A DNA stretch of 64,000 nucleotides from Chloroflexota bacterium (GCA_003169735.1 PNAP01000031.1:20844-84843); one strand, 5' to 3'; positions 38,812-47,741 are shown, numbered from the stretch's first letter. The notes: generated by a model not told the origin, from the letters alone. A program made the numbers and translations.

Positions 38812-39342
38812 ATGAGCGTCTCCATCGACCCGGTCGATTCACCCGCCGCCTACCAGCAGTACCTCCTGAGCGCGCTCGGCGATGACGACCCGGCCGTCGC
38901 CCAGGCCGAAGCCATCACCGAGGTCGAGTCGCTCGTCGCCGAGGCAGGTGACCTCCTCCGAGTGCGCCCGGAACCGGGCGAGTGGTCGGTCATGGAGTGC
39001 ATCGGGCACATCCTCGATGGCGAGCTGGTCGCATCGGGGCGGTACCGCTGGATCGTCGCGCACGATGAGCCGGCCATCGCCGGTTACGACCAGGATCTGT
39101 GGGTCACCCGCCTGCACCACGACGACGCCGATCGGGCACTCCAGATCGCCCTGTATGCGGCGCTGCGGCGCTCCAACCTCGAGCTTTGGGCTCGGCTATC
39201 GCACGAGGACCGGGCTCGCATCGGCCATCACTCGGAGCGTGGCCCGGAGAGTTACGAGCTGACCTTCCGCCTCATCGCCGGCCACGACCGGATCCACCTG
39301 GCCCAGGCTCGTCGCGCGCTCGAGGCTGTCCGCGCTTGCTGA
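38812..39342 (+). CDS. DinB family protein
   Basis: VRPEPGEWSVMECIGHILDGELVASGRYRWIVAHDEPAIAGYDQD...RLIAGHDRIHLAQARRAL. Confidence 0.85.
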   Translation: MSVSIDPVDSPAAYQQYLLSALGDDDPAVAQAEAITEVESLVAEAGDLLRVRPEPGEWSVMECIGHILDGELVASGRYRWIVAHDEPAIAGYDQDLWVTRLHHDDADRALQIALYAALRRSNLELWARLSHEDRARIGHHSERGPESYELTFRLIAGHDRIHLAQARRALEAVRAC

Positions 39343-39368
39343 CCCGTCCGCGCTCGCTGGATCGACCG

Positions 39369-40220
39369 TCAGTGTCCGGGCGCCGGTGGCGGCGGCACGG
39401 GGACGTTGGGACCACATGCATCGGTGCCGGTCGCCAGGACCTTGACGGTCAGTGCCGCAGGGTTGATGCGCACGTCGGTCCAGCGCTGATCGTTCGTGGT
39501 ATCGGACTGCTCGAACTGGCCGAGCGGGTCGACCGTCGCGCAGATGCGGTATTTGCCCTTGGCAGCGTCGGTGACGTCGATCCACTGGTCCTTGCCGGTC
39601 GTCGGATTGTCTTCGCCGTAGCCGACCGAGATGCCCATGGTCACGCTGGTCGATGACCGGTTCCCGCACGATGTGTAGACCGGATCGGGCGGCGATGCGT
39701 CGGGCGGGCTGGCCATCTGGGCACCGTCGCGGACGCAGTAGGCGATCTTGCGCATGCCGAACTCATCGAGCTCGGGGTGGTTGGCCTTGTACAGATCGAC
39801 GGTCATGAAGTTGACGATCTGGTACTGCTTCTGCTGGTGGAGGAGATCGTCGGCCATGACCGACGGCGTGCGTCGCGTGTGCGAGCCGGCCGCCGAGTCA
39901 TAGATGCGCTGGCGGACGACCATGTAGTCATCGTTCGGGTCGACCATCACGCCATCCGCCTCGAATGGCCCGGCGCCGACGTTCAGCGTGGTCGTGCCGA
40001 TGCGGAGGCGGACGTGCCCATTAGGCGCCGTGACAAGGCTCAGGTCGTAGAACGGCGCCACCTGGAGGTCGGGCAGCAGGTCAGTGACCGTGCCGGCCGG
40101 GACGATGCCGCTCGACGTGGTGGGGCCGCTGGCCGCCCAGACCGCGGTCGCCTGCCAGGCGAGGACGACGCATAGCGTTACGACCGCGGCGCAAGCCTTG
40201 ACCCTTCGTGCGATGCCCAT
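39369..40220 (-). CDS. Secreted lysyl-oxidase-family (PF01186-like) protein, atypical copper site
   Basis: Signal peptide; LLPDLQVAPFYDL, LRIGTTTLNVGAGPFEADG, IAYCVRDGAQ, YGEDNPTTGKDQWIDVTDAAKGKYRICATVDPLGQFEQSDTTNDQRWTDVRI. Confidence 0.7.
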   Translation of the reverse strand: MGIARRVKACAAVVTLCVVLAWQATAVWAASGPTTSSGIVPAGTVTDLLPDLQVAPFYDLSLVTAPNGHVRLRIGTTTLNVGAGPFEADGVMVDPNDDYMVVRQRIYDSAAGSHTRRTPSVMADDLLHQQKQYQIVNFMTVDLYKANHPELDEFGMRKIAYCVRDGAQMASPPDASPPDPVYTSCGNRSSTSVTMGISVGYGEDNPTTGKDQWIDVTDAAKGKYRICATVDPLGQFEQSDTTNDQRWTDVRINPAALTVKVLATGTDACGPNVPVPPPPAPGH

Positions 40221-40385
40221 CGACGCAGCCCTCTCGTCTTCCTCCGGTAGCCGGACTCCGCCGGCCCCCGTAGCAGGGACTCTAGACCCTTCGGCCGGGT
40301 CACGTCCGACGGCGCGGCCAAGGAAGCTGGCCATCGCCGCGCCTCGTACCATCTCGGTGTCGTCATCCGCCCCCAGGAGGCATCG

Positions 40386-41270
40386 ATGGAGCAATCGAGC
40401 GCGTCCCCTGCCCCGCGCCTCACGGTCGCGCTGACTTTCGACCACGACGCGATGTCATCGGAGGTGAATCGCGGCGGAGGCGCGGTGATGATCTCCCGCG
40501 GAGAGTTCGGGCCGCGCGTTGGAGTCGGCCGGATCCTGGCGCTGCTCGAGCGGCATGGGGTCGATGCCACGTTCTTCGTGCCGGGGCACACGGCGGTGAC
40601 GTTCCCGGACAGCGTGGCCGCGATCGTCGCCGCAGGCCATGAACTGGGCTGCCACGGCTGGACGCACGAGGACCTCGCCTCGCTCGACGAAGCGGCCGAG
40701 CGCGAGGTGCTCGTCCGGAGCCGCGACCAGATCGCACGCGCGTGGGGTCGCGTGCCGGCGGGCTTCCGGGCGCCGTACTGGTCGCTTTCGCCGAGGACCC
40801 TGGCGACCGTCGAAGAGCTCGGCTTCCGCTACGACTCGTCGCTGATGGCCGATGACGTCCGCCTCTATCGGGTCCGGCATGGTGTCGTCCACGGCACGTG
40901 GGAGGGCTCCCACCTGGGCGCGCCCGGCAGGCTCATCGAGGTGCCCATCAGCTGGACGCTCGATGATTGGCCGCACTTCGAGCCTGGCCGCCTCGGCCTC
41001 GGCCCGATGTCTGCGCCGTCGAAGGTGCTCGAGATCTGGACCGAGGAGTTGCGCTGGGCACACGCCAACGAACCCGGTGGTCTGTTGACCATCACGATGC
41101 ACCCTGAGGCCATCGGCCGGTCGAGCCGGATCGCCATGCTCGAGCGCTTCATCGAGACCGCCAAAGGGCTGGGCAGCGTGACCTTCGACCGGCTCGACCG
41201 CGCCGTCGAGCGCTGGGAAGCCGCAGGCGGCGTGGAGCGCGCGGCGTTCCAGGCGCGGGAGATCGTGTAA
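40386..41270 (+). CDS. Polysaccharide deacetylase family protein
   Basis: VALTFDHDAMSSEVNRGG, GRILALLERHGVDATFFVPGHTAVTFPDSVAAIVAAGHELGCHGWTHEDL, FRAPYWSLSPRTL; SD AGGAGG. Confidence 0.93.
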   Translation: MEQSSASPAPRLTVALTFDHDAMSSEVNRGGGAVMISRGEFGPRVGVGRILALLERHGVDATFFVPGHTAVTFPDSVAAIVAAGHELGCHGWTHEDLASLDEAAEREVLVRSRDQIARAWGRVPAGFRAPYWSLSPRTLATVEELGFRYDSSLMADDVRLYRVRHGVVHGTWEGSHLGAPGRLIEVPISWTLDDWPHFEPGRLGLGPMSAPSKVLEIWTEELRWAHANEPGGLLTITMHPEAIGRSSRIAMLERFIETAKGLGSVTFDRLDRAVERWEAAGGVERAAFQAREIV

Positions 41271-41467
41271 ACGGGATCCGTTCCCGACGTCTACGACGGC
41301 GGCAGGGCCACGGCCATGAACGTCACGCTCGACGTGCGCTCGCAGTACCAAGGTCCGGCCCGCCGAGGTTGGCGCTGCGGCGACGAATAGCCGTCGACGG
41401 CGCAGCATTGTCGGCGACCAGTGTGGAGCACCACGCGTCGACGAGTCCAGCAGATCGAGGGACGAAC

Positions 41468-41959
41468 ATGGCCACCACCGACATCCTGCGAGAGCAGCTC
41501 CTCGCGCTCATCGACGGTCGGGGTGCGCACATGCCGTTCGATGCCGCCGTGGCGGACTTTCCGGACGACGCCATCAACCGGCGGCCGCCGAACGTCCCCT
41601 ACACGCCCTGGCACCTGCTCGAGCACATCAGGTTCGCCCAGTCGGACCTCCTCGCCTACATGCGCGACCGCGCCTATCTCGCGCCCAGCTGGCCGGAGGA
41701 GTACTGGCCGGCGCGCGACGCCACGGCGACGCCAGAGCAGTTCGCGCTGACCGTCGAGGGCTTCAGGGCCGATCGCACGGCGCTGCACGATCTGGTGGCC
41801 GACCCCGCCACCGACCTGCTGGCGACGATCCCGAACACGTCCGGGCACACCATCCTGCGCGAGGTGCGCCTGGTCGGCGACCACAACGCCTACCACCTCG
41901 GCGAGTTCGCGATCCTCCGCCAGGTCATGGGAACCTGGCCGCCCGATCGGAAGGAGTAG
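41468..41959 (+). CDS. DinB family protein
   Basis: NRRPPNVPYTPWHLLEHIRFAQSDLLAYMRD...REVRLVGDHNAYHLGEFAILRQVMGTW. Confidence 0.88.
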   Translation: MATTDILREQLLALIDGRGAHMPFDAAVADFPDDAINRRPPNVPYTPWHLLEHIRFAQSDLLAYMRDRAYLAPSWPEEYWPARDATATPEQFALTVEGFRADRTALHDLVADPATDLLATIPNTSGHTILREVRLVGDHNAYHLGEFAILRQVMGTWPPDRKE

Positions 41960-42008
41960 GCACTGGAACCGACGGCCACGGCCCCTCCGGAGTGCTCCGA
42001 CCGGGCTA

Positions 42009-42085
42009 TGGCGTCCCCGGCAGGATTCGAACCTGCGACCGGCCGCTTAGAAGGCGGCTGCTCTGGTCCACTGAGCTACGGGGAC
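42009..42085 (-). tRNA. tRNA-Arg (anticodon TCT), CCA encoded
   Basis: GTCCCCGTAGCTCAGTGGACCAGAGCAGCCGCCTTCTAAGCGGCCGGTCGCAGGTTCGAATCCTGCCGGGGACGCCA folds as cloverleaf with TTCGAATC T-loop. Confidence 0.95.
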
Positions 42086-42143
42086 GAGGCAAACATGGTA
42101 CCCGCGGCACGAGGCGGACTCGCGGCACGGATGGGGCCACCGA

Positions 42144-42377
42144 TCATCTCTTTGGCCGAACCTCGACCGTGACGTCCGCCCCATCAGCGATGCTGCCGAA
42201 CGTGTTGCCGAGCTCGTGATGCAGCGTCCACAGCTCCCGCGCAGGCACCACCTTGCAGGTGCGCGCTCCGATCGCGCTGCCCTTGAGGCCAAGGAAGGGA
42301 TCGAACAAGAGCGCCTCGTCCGAGCCGATTCGTTGAATCGCTCGTTGGCGTTCGGGGAGCGATCTGCTATTCCGCAT
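42144..42377 (-). CDS. Hypothetical small protein
   Basis: MRNSRSLPERQRAIQRIGSDEALLFDPFLGLKGSAIGARTCKVVPARELWTLHHELGNTFGSIADGADVTVEVRPKR. Confidence 0.4.
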   Translation of the reverse strand: MRNSRSLPERQRAIQRIGSDEALLFDPFLGLKGSAIGARTCKVVPARELWTLHHELGNTFGSIADGADVTVEVRPKR

Positions 42378-42389
42378 CTGCGCATCTGG

Positions 42390-42399
42390 ATGCTAGCAT
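42390..42399. promoter_or_regulatory. vapB promoter/operator: 10-bp palindrome ATGCTAGCAT containing the -10
   Basis: Perfect palindrome; TAGCAT 6 nt upstream of ATG 42406. Confidence 0.55.
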
Positions 42400-42405
42400 T
42401 CCTGC

Positions 42406-42636
42406 ATGCGTACGACAGTGACGTTGGATGATGATGTCGCAGCGGCCGTCGAGAAGGTGAGGCGGGAGCGAGGCGTCGGTGTCAGTGAGGCGGTCAATCG
42501 TCTCGCCCGTGCCGGGCTGACTGTCCGAACCGACCAGAAGCCCTTCAAGCAGAGAACCGTCGCGATCGGCCTGAAGGTGGACGTGACCAACGTGGCGGAA
42601 ACGCTGGAACTGCTCGATGGTCCGGGCGCACGCTAG
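42406..42636 (+). CDS. vapB: VapB-type ribbon-helix-helix antitoxin
   Basis: MRTTVTLDDDVAAAVEKVRRERGVGVSEAVNRLARAGL. Confidence 0.88.
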   Translation: MRTTVTLDDDVAAAVEKVRRERGVGVSEAVNRLARAGLTVRTDQKPFKQRTVAIGLKVDVTNVAETLELLDGPGAR

Positions 42637-43065
42637 ATGCTCGTTGACGCCAACCTGCTGCTTTATGCCGTCGATGAGAGCGCGACCGCGCATGTCCGAG
42701 CGAGTCAGTGGCTCGTTGAGCAGCTGAATGGAGACCGACGAGTCGGCCTGCCCTGGGAATCACTGACCGCTTTCGTCCGGATCGCGACTCATCCTCGGGC
42801 TGCGCGCGACCCAATGACGCCGGATGACGCATGGCGGATCGTCGATCGGTGGCTCGCGGCACCGACTGTCTGGATCCCGTGCCCGACCGACCGACACGCG
42901 GACGTGCTCGGCGGCTTGATTCGTCGATACCAGCTGTCCGGCAACCTCATCCCGGACGCGCATCTCGCCGCGATGGCGATCGAGCACGGCCTTGAGATCT
43001 GCTCGGCCGACACCGACTTCGCCCGCTTCACCGAGATCCACTGGCGAAACCCTTTGGCCGGGTAG
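42637..43065 (+). CDS. vapC: VapC-type PIN-domain toxin ribonuclease
   Basis: MLVDANLLLYAVDESATAHVRASQWL..., GNLIPDAHLAAMAIEHGLEICSADTDFARF; conserved PIN acidic residues. Confidence 0.92.
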   Translation: MLVDANLLLYAVDESATAHVRASQWLVEQLNGDRRVGLPWESLTAFVRIATHPRAARDPMTPDDAWRIVDRWLAAPTVWIPCPTDRHADVLGGLIRRYQLSGNLIPDAHLAAMAIEHGLEICSADTDFARFTEIHWRNPLAG

Positions 43066-43090
43066 AGTTGCGGCTGGAGCCGGTGAGCGC

Positions 43091-43224
43091 GTCTCCCGCC
43101 AGATGGGCATGACGGCGCCATCGTTTTGCTGTCTCTTGACAACGATGCGACCTGATGCCCGACTGGCGAGTCGCGCAGCTATCCACCGGGATCGTGGCTC
43201 CAGGATGCCCCTCTGGCGAGAAGC
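43091..43224. repeat. 134-bp REPIN/MITE-like inverted-repeat element (copy 2)
   Basis: CATGCCCATCTGGCGGGAGAC (rc, 43091-43111), GATGCCCGACTGGCGAGTCGC (43154-43174), GATGCCCCTCTGGCGAGAAGC (43204-43224). Confidence 0.55.
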
Positions 43225-43332
43225 GAGCGGTGGCTGACGAGCGGTGGCGCATCCACAGCGCCATCCGAGCCCGCCACTCGCCCTATTGCCGCTCGCCCCA
43301 CGGAGTGCTACGTTCCGCGGCCCTGACCTCCC

Positions 43333-44895
43333 GTGCCCCGGAGGAAACGCTCGGCAGTGCCCGTCGTGCGATTCGTCCTGGCCGATGCGCCGACGCTCGG
43401 CCTGGACTTCCCCTGCCCGCCAGAGCCGCTCGCGCATCTGCCGCTCGAGCGCGACTGGAAGGACCAGCAGCGGCTGTGGGGCCACGCGTACCATCCGATG
43501 TGCAGCTATTTCGGGTCGTTCCCCGCGACGCTGGCGCACGCGGCCATCGCCCGATGGAGCCGGCCGGGTGATGTGGTCCTCGACCTGTTCAGCGGTCGCG
43601 GCACGGTGCCGCTCCAGGCGTGCGCGGAACGGCGCATCGGGGTCGGGCTCGATCTCAACCCGCTGGCGGCGCTGCTGACGGGCGCCAAGGTCGACCCTCC
43701 GACCCTCCTGGAGGCGGAGGCCCGACTGGCTCACCTGCGCATCGACTGGTCGCTGACCTCGATCGATTGGCTCGGCCTCGCCCGGGCGGCGATGACCCAG
43801 CCTGACCAGGCGCTCGTCCCAGCCCCATCGGGAGCCAGCCATCGCCTCGAACCGCTGACGGAGGGCGTCGCCTTCGCCTTCCATCCGCGCACCCTGGCGC
43901 AGTTGCTCTTCCTCCGGACAGCGTTTCGACTCGATGCGCGGGCCGATCGCTTCCTGGCTGGCGCGACAGTGGGCATCCTCCACGGCCGGAGCGCGAGCTA
44001 TCTCTCGACGGCGATGCCGAACACCTTCAGCCTGCCTCCCGAGTACGCCCGCCGCTATCTCGAATCGAGCGGCCATCAGCCGCCTGATCGGGACGTATTC
44101 ACGCTGCTGAGCCAAAAGCTGCGCCGCTTGTACCGTGACGGCCGGCCGGCGACGCGCGGCATCGCCATCGAGGGCGACGCGAGAGAGGCCGGGCCGCTCA
44201 TCCAAGCAGCACTCCGTTCCAGAGGCCTGCCCGATCGCGCTCGCCTCGTCGTCGCGAGTCCGCCGTACCTCGGCCTCATCCGCTACGGCGCGGCCAACTG
44301 GCTACGACTGTGGTTCCTCGGCGAGGACGCGACAGATATCGATCGCCGGCTCGCCACCCCGCACCAGCCGGAGGCTTATGGCCGATTCATCGGCCAGGTG
44401 CTCGAGTCGCTGCGCGAGGTGCTCGCCGAGGATGCGGTCGTGGCCCTCGTCATCGGCGACGTGGCAACGGATCGCGGAAGGCGCGCCCGACCGAGCCAGC
44501 CGCTCGCCGAGACCGCCTGGTCGCTCGGTGCCGAACCTGCCGGGTATCGCCTTGCCGGCATCTCGGCTGACCCGATCCGCGCCGACCGAAAAGCCACCCG
44601 GCTCTGGGGTGAGGAGGCCGGTCGGGCGACCGACACGGACCGGTTGCTGGTCATCGCACCGACCGAAGTCGGGCGTCGGCGAGCGCTCGCAGCGGTCGGC
44701 ACACCCATCGATTGGAGTGGCGGAAAGCGCTTCGAGCGCCCGTCTATACTCCCGCCGTATGCGCCAGATGTATCACCCGGACGACCTCGGATCGATGGAT
44801 CCACTCGTCCTGATGAAGAACCTCGACCACGCGCGGATGACCAGTCGCAGACTGAGCTACGTCCTGCAGCAGCAGGTGCACTTGTACCAGCCTGA
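43333..44895 (+). CDS. DNA methyltransferase (SAM-dependent, SPPY motif)
   Basis: GDVVLDLFSGRGTVPLQACAERRIGVGLDLNP (SAM motif), RLVVASPPYLGLIRYG (catalytic motif IV), LVIGDVATDRG. Confidence 0.82.
   Translation: MPRRKRSAVPVVRFVLADAPTLGLDFPCPPEPLAHLPLERDWKDQQRLWGHAYHPMCSYFGSFPATLAHAAIARWSRPGDVVLDLFSGRGTVPLQACAERRIGVGLDLNPLAALLTGAKVDPPTLLEAEARLAHLRIDWSLTSIDWLGLARAAMTQPDQALVPAPSGASHRLEPLTEGVAFAFHPRTLAQLLFLRTAFRLDARADRFLAGATVGILHGRSASYLSTAMPNTFSLPPEYARRYLESSGHQPPDRDVFTLLSQKLRRLYRDGRPATRGIAIEGDAREAGPLIQAALRSRGLPDRARLVVASPPYLGLIRYGAANWLRLWFLGEDATDIDRRLATPHQPEAYGRFIGQVLESLREVLAEDAVVALVIGDVATDRGRRARPSQPLAETAWSLGAEPAGYRLAGISADPIRADRKATRLWGEEAGRATDTDRLLVIAPTEVGRRRALAAVGTPIDWSGGKRFERPSILPPYAPDVSPGRPRIDGSTRPDEEPRPRADDQSQTELRPAAAGALVPA
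44745..44750 (+). promoter_or_regulatory. -10 element TATACT inside methyltransferase ORF, 8 nt before ATG 44759
   Basis: TATACT-cccgccgt-ATG. Confidence 0.5.
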
Positions 44896-44986
44896 GGCCA
44901 ACGAGTTGCGCGAAGAGATCGACCGCTACGTCGAGGCCGAGCGCCAGATCGAAGCCGAACTCGCGCGTCGCCAGATCCGCGCCTGA
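44759..44986 (+). CDS. Hypothetical 75-aa helical protein overlapping the methyltransferase 3' end
   Basis: MRQMYHPDDLGSMDPLVLMKNLDHARMTSRRLSYVLQQQVHLYQPEANELREEIDRYVEAERQIEAELARRQIRA. Confidence 0.65.
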   Translation: MRQMYHPDDLGSMDPLVLMKNLDHARMTSRRLSYVLQQQVHLYQPEANELREEIDRYVEAERQIEAELARRQIRA

Positions 44987-45013
44987 TCAACCGGTAGACG
45001 TGGCCCGGCCGCG

Positions 45014-45331
45014 TCAGGCGGTCTGTCTGACCGCCCGCTCCTCGGCCACCACCCGATGGGTGATAGCGGCCAGTCGTGGCAGCTCCATCAGCGCGAAGCT
45101 GATGCCGAACTCCGACAGGTCGTCATAGCTGAGTCCGCGGAATGAGCCGCGGGAGGCGACCGCACACATCTCGTCGTACAGGTCGGGCCAGGTCACGCCG
45201 CTCCGCAGGTAGCAGTAGCGGACGAACTCGACGGCTTCCTGGCTCGGGGCCGACTCCTCCGCAACGGGCAATGCGACCATCTCGCGGACTACGACGGGAC
45301 CGGCCGCGCGGCGGCCTCCAACGACACTCAC
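45014..45331 (-). CDS. Hypothetical protein
   Basis: VSVVGGRRAAGPVVVREMVALPVAEESAPSQEAVEFVRYCYLRSGVTWPDLYDEMCAVAS...; SD GAGGAGAG before GTG 45331. Confidence 0.65.
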   Translation of the reverse strand: MSVVGGRRAAGPVVVREMVALPVAEESAPSQEAVEFVRYCYLRSGVTWPDLYDEMCAVASRGSFRGLSYDDLSEFGISFALMELPRLAAITHRVVAEERAVRQTA

Positions 45332-45441
45332 CCTCTCCTCGCCTCGATTCTGGGCATGCGCAGTCGGCACGCAAGGCCCGTAAGAACGAATATGAACCGC
45401 CGCTCTCAGCCACTCCATGCGGCGATCCGAAGCCTCGGTCG

Positions 45442-45465
45442 ATGCCCCACGATGGGGGTCGGGGC
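45442..45465 (-). terminator. Hairpin downstream of dipeptide epimerase
   Basis: TGCCCC...GGGGCA stem immediately after the stop at 45471. Confidence 0.35.
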
Positions 45466-45470
45466 ACTCC

Positions 45471-46607
45471 TCAGCCGGTCCCTGTCATGGTACGTCGCGG
45501 GGCCGAAACCTCGCTAGGCGCTTCGTCCACGAAGTTGTCCACCGTCTTTTCCACACGTCCGCGGGCTCGCTCGATCCCCAGCCCAGGCGTACGCGGAAGC
45601 ACCCAGCGGCAGGTTTCGTCCAGCTCAAGGCCACTGAATGGATCGTCCGCCAGCAGCAGGTTGCCGTCCAGGTCGACCCAGTCGGCGAGTCCGGCGACGG
45701 CGGCCGCGGCAGCGATGCCGACGCTCGTCTCCTCCATGCAGCCGAGCATCACCTTGAAGCCGAGCTCGCGGGCCCGCCGCATCATCCGCAGCGCCGGACC
45801 GACGCCGCCGCACTTCATCAACTTCACGTTGACCGCCGCGACCACGCCGACCAGCCGCTCCAGGTCCGCCTCGGTCTCGGAGCTCTCGTCGGTCACGATG
45901 GGCAGCGAGCTGCGCTCCTGGAGCCAGCGGAGTCGGGCGAAGTCGGTCGCCGGGAAGGGCTGCTCGATCAGTTCGACGCCGAGCCGGATCAGTTCGGGCA
46001 GGAGCCGCTCAGCGGAATCGGCGGTCCAGCCGGTGTTGGCGTCGACGCGGATGGGACCGCCGTAGACGGCACGAACCTTCTCCAGCGTCTCGAGGTCGTC
46101 AGGGCCGCCGCACTTGATCTTCAGCGCCGGGAAGCGGGCCGCCCGTGCCGCGCGCTGGGCCACCACGTCGGGCGTGTCGATGCCGATCGAGAAGTCAGTC
46201 GGCGGGATCTCGGCGGGCGTGCCAAGCAACTCGTGGAGCGGCATCCCCAGGCCGCGTGCCACGAGATCGTGCAGCGCGATGTCCAGGCCTGCCTTCGCGC
46301 CGCCATTGCGGCCGACGACCCGCGCCATCGCCGCATCGGCGGCCGCGAGCCAGAGTAGGGCGGCCTCCCGCTCCTTCAACGGCGGATCACCCAACGCATC
46401 GACCGCCTCAGCGAGCGCCGGGATGACGGCCGCGACCGTGCCCACCGTCTCGCCGTAGTACGCGGTCGGATAGGCCTCGCCCAGACCCCGCGACCCGGCC
46501 ATCTCGATATCGACGATGACGGTGGTCGCCTGGCGGTCATCTTCGTGACGGGCGATGCGGAACGGGTCGCGCAGCGGCAGGTGGAGAACGTCGAGCGAGA
46601 GGTTCAT
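45471..46607 (-). CDS. Dipeptide epimerase / enolase-superfamily protein (DgcA-like)
   Basis: GLGEAYPTAYYGET, ALKIKCGGPDDLETLEKVRAVYGGPIRVDANTGWT, LIEQPFPATD, PIVTDESSETEADL, VNVKLMKCGGVGPALRM. Confidence 0.9.
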   Translation of the reverse strand: MNLSLDVLHLPLRDPFRIARHEDDRQATTVIVDIEMAGSRGLGEAYPTAYYGETVGTVAAVIPALAEAVDALGDPPLKEREAALLWLAAADAAMARVVGRNGGAKAGLDIALHDLVARGLGMPLHELLGTPAEIPPTDFSIGIDTPDVVAQRAARAARFPALKIKCGGPDDLETLEKVRAVYGGPIRVDANTGWTADSAERLLPELIRLGVELIEQPFPATDFARLRWLQERSSLPIVTDESSETEADLERLVGVVAAVNVKLMKCGGVGPALRMMRRARELGFKVMLGCMEETSVGIAAAAAVAGLADWVDLDGNLLLADDPFSGLELDETCRWVLPRTPGLGIERARGRVEKTVDNFVDEAPSEVSAPRRTMTGTG

Positions 46608-47677
46608 CCGAGCGCCGCTCGGACCGCGTCGAAGAGACGCTCGCCGCCGAACCGGACCGGATCGTCGGTCGTGAGACCCGTCTCGGCGGCGACGCGCGCG
46701 ATCTCGGCGCGGGCGGCCGATTCATCGAGCCGATGCGTGTACAACGCGACGCCGACGACCCTGGACGGACGGACGAGCCCCGCCACCGCCTCGTGCATGG
46801 CGATGGTCTCGGGGAGCGCCTTCAGGAACGAGCCGCGGCCTTCCCAGCCGTGGTGCTCGAGACGGCCGGGCTCATGGACGAGCACCATGCCGTGCGGCGT
46901 CGCGCCATGGATGAGCCCGAAGGTGACCGACGAGTAGGCCGGATGGTCGATGCTGCCCTGGCCCTCCACGAAGACCCAGTCGCCCTGCGCCTCGCCCTGC
47001 TCGACCAGCCACTCGACCGTGCCGTTGGTGAAGTCGCTGACGAGTCGATCGACAGCAGCTCCCCACCCCTCGATCATGATGCCGGTCTGGCCCGTGGCCA
47101 CGAACGAGGTGCTGAGCCCGGCGTCGAGCGCAGCACGACGCAACTCCAGCGCGACGCTCATCTTGCCGATGGCGCAATCCGTGCCGACCGTCAGCACGAC
47201 GTGCGAACCCGGCCGATGCCGTCGCCCGGTCGAGACATCGTGGAACGCCGGCGGACGGCGGTGATCCACCAGCTCGACGCCGCGCACCGCGGCCGCCGCC
47301 GCGAACTCGGGATCGTCACTGACGAACTCGTGCAGCCCCGAAATGATGTCAAGCCCCGCGTCGATGGCGGCGAGGATGGTGCGGCGCCAATCGGGCGGGA
47401 GGCGGCCGCCGGGCGGCGCGATGCCGATGAGCAGCGCCGTCGGACGGAGCGGCAGCGCCTCGGCCAGCGTGGCGACGACGGGGATGTCGAAGCCTTCGCC
47501 GAGCCACTCTCCGACGTTGCGGCCGGCCCGCGTCGAGTCGATGACGGCGAGGACAGGATCGCGGCCGTAGCGGATGACGCCGATAGCGGTCTTGGATGGC
47601 AGCTCGCCGAACTCACCCTCGGCGAGGATGACGTAGCGGCGGCGCTCGGGCGGTGACGGGAGCGGGCGGACGGTCAC
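46604..47677 (-). CDS. DUF1611 domain-containing protein (DgcN-like)
   Basis: KTAIGVIRYGRDPVLAVIDSTRAGRNV, VGTDCAIGKMSVALELRRAALDAGLSTSFVATGQTGIMIEGWGAAVDRLVSDF, EGQGSIDHPAYSSVTFGLIHG. Confidence 0.9.
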   Translation of the reverse strand: MTVRPLPSPPERRRYVILAEGEFGELPSKTAIGVIRYGRDPVLAVIDSTRAGRNVGEWLGEGFDIPVVATLAEALPLRPTALLIGIAPPGGRLPPDWRRTILAAIDAGLDIISGLHEFVSDDPEFAAAAAVRGVELVDHRRPPAFHDVSTGRRHRPGSHVVLTVGTDCAIGKMSVALELRRAALDAGLSTSFVATGQTGIMIEGWGAAVDRLVSDFTNGTVEWLVEQGEAQGDWVFVEGQGSIDHPAYSSVTFGLIHGATPHGMVLVHEPGRLEHHGWEGRGSFLKALPETIAMHEAVAGLVRPSRVVGVALYTHRLDESAARAEIARVAAETGLTTDDPVRFGGERLFDAVRAALG

Positions 47678-47741
47678 GTGGCGCAGTGTAGGCAACTGCT
47701 GGCCGCGCGTGGGCCAGCGGGCACCCGCCCAGGACATGAAG

